A stretch of DNA of 13,529 nt from Gammaproteobacteria bacterium (GTDB lineage: Bacteria > Pseudomonadota > Gammaproteobacteria > Granulosicoccales > Granulosicoccaceae): positions 1 through 13,529 of the forward strand of contig JAGRHW010000051.1 in the NCBI GenBank assembly GCA_020444765.1, given 5' to 3'. Positions within the stretch are counted from its first letter, which is position 1. Each line of letters starts with the position of its first letter. The notes beneath the pieces were generated by a model that saw nothing but the letters and a program-made list of their open reading frames with translations, did not search any database and had not been told where the DNA came from. The translations under genes and the position numbers were made by a program. This document shows positions 13,186 to 13,529 of this stretch, in pieces.

Positions 13186-13349
13186 GGATTAACCGGAGTA
13201 AATACTAAACATATATATAAATTCTAGTTAATGATGATGATGAAAACAATTAACTTAAGTTGATGCGCGATTTCTCCTAGAGTCTGCTCCATCTGGCAAG
13301 CAGAGCCAGAACTCCATTTCCGACAGCGATTTCTGTAAGGAGAAAATTG
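13186..13349 (+). promoter_or_regulatory. cbbR-cbbL divergent control region
   Basis: This 164-base region holds three matches to the CbbR consensus TNA-N7/8-TNA: TTA-N7-TAA at 13189-13201, TTA-N7-TGA at 13228-13240 and TTA-N8-TGA at 13250-13263. The last contains the palindrome AACTTAAGTT, and the latter two start 22 bases apart, about two helical turns, as expected for paired LysR sites. TTGATG (13260-13265) is a possible -35 for cbbL with only a poor -10 (TCTGCT at 13283), consistent with activator dependence. AAGGAG at 13337-13342 is the cbbL ribosome-binding site. The motifs are seen; binding is inferred. Confidence 0.55.
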
Positions 13350-13529
13350 ATGGCAAAGAAATACGAAGCCGGGGTTAAGGAATACCGGCAAACCTATTGG
13401 CAGCCGGACTATGTTCCGCTGGATACAGATTTACTGGCCTGCTTCAAGATCACCCCGCAACCTGGTATTGACCGCGAAGAAGCTGCCGCTGCAGTAGCCG
13501 CAGAATCCTCCACCGGCACCTGGACCACG
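13350..13529 (+). CDS. cbbL: RuBisCO form I large subunit, 5' end
   Basis: The first 60 codons are present and the gene runs off the window. The sequence [28 protein letters not shown] and [19 protein letters not shown] is the highly conserved N-terminal domain of form I ribulose-1,5-bisphosphate carboxylase/oxygenase large subunit, most like form IA of proteobacteria. It contains the TGTWTT segment near the active site of the partner subunit. The enzyme fixes CO2 onto RuBP in the cytoplasm or in carboxysomes. The N-terminus alone does not separate the carboxysomal (IAc) from the non-carboxysomal (IAq) type. AAGGAG lies 7 bases before the ATG, and cbbR is divergent upstream. Confidence 0.97.
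   Translation, partial: MAKKYEAGVKEYRQTYWQPDYVPLDTDLLACFKITPQPGIDREEAAAAVAAESSTGTWTT

Overview
The window ends inside the start of a form I RuBisCO large-subunit gene (cbbL). Two CbbR-type LysR regulators and a BicA-like SulP bicarbonate transporter lie next to it. This points to a CO2-fixing proteobacterium, most likely a gammaproteobacterial sulfur or hydrogen oxidiser. That assignment is inferred from the form IA-like RuBisCO N-terminus and general gene character. The coding part from about 2.2 kb on looks moderately GC-rich; the first 1.5 kb is visibly AT-rich and looks acquired.

Layout. (1) Positions 1-2.2 kb form a scrambled accessory zone. It holds an AT-rich leader with a terminator and a cluster of DnaA-box-like 9-mers, then a two-helix membrane/coiled-coil protein with an AbiC-like motif. 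A headless Mor-family regulator follows, then the left end of an IS3-family element fused to a headless hydroxylaminobenzene-mutase-like membrane gene, and a short unidentified reverse-strand tail. (2) 2.2-5.1 kb carries a phospholipase-D/VTT fusion protein and an endonuclease/exonuclease/phosphatase (EEP) protein on the plus strand. They resemble the ClsB-YbhP style of pairing and probably act on membrane lipids. (3) 5.06-5.8 kb is decayed DNA with what looks like the C-terminus of a GH13 (amylosucrase-like) enzyme. (4) 5.8-8.7 kb is a reverse-strand cassette SnoaL-like / NmrA-like / DUF1772, divergent from an AraC regulator that probably controls it. The NmrA gene carries an in-frame amber codon that cuts off its last ~54 codons, while the ATGA overlap with the next gene is intact. 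(5) 8.7-8.95 kb is a scar with a REP/RAYT-like motif and an RHS-repeat crumb. (6) 8.95-13.5 kb is the carbon-fixation block: bicA, a CbbR-like gene, a small ORF, cbbR (all reverse strand), and cbbL divergent from cbbR.

How it works together. The right-hand block reads as bicarbonate uptake plus the Calvin cycle under two paralogous CbbR-type regulators. TNA-N7/8-TNA motifs occur in front of both cbbL and bicA, which would fit coordinated control. The rest of the window is not obviously linked to carbon fixation. No CRISPR array, tRNA or rRNA was seen.
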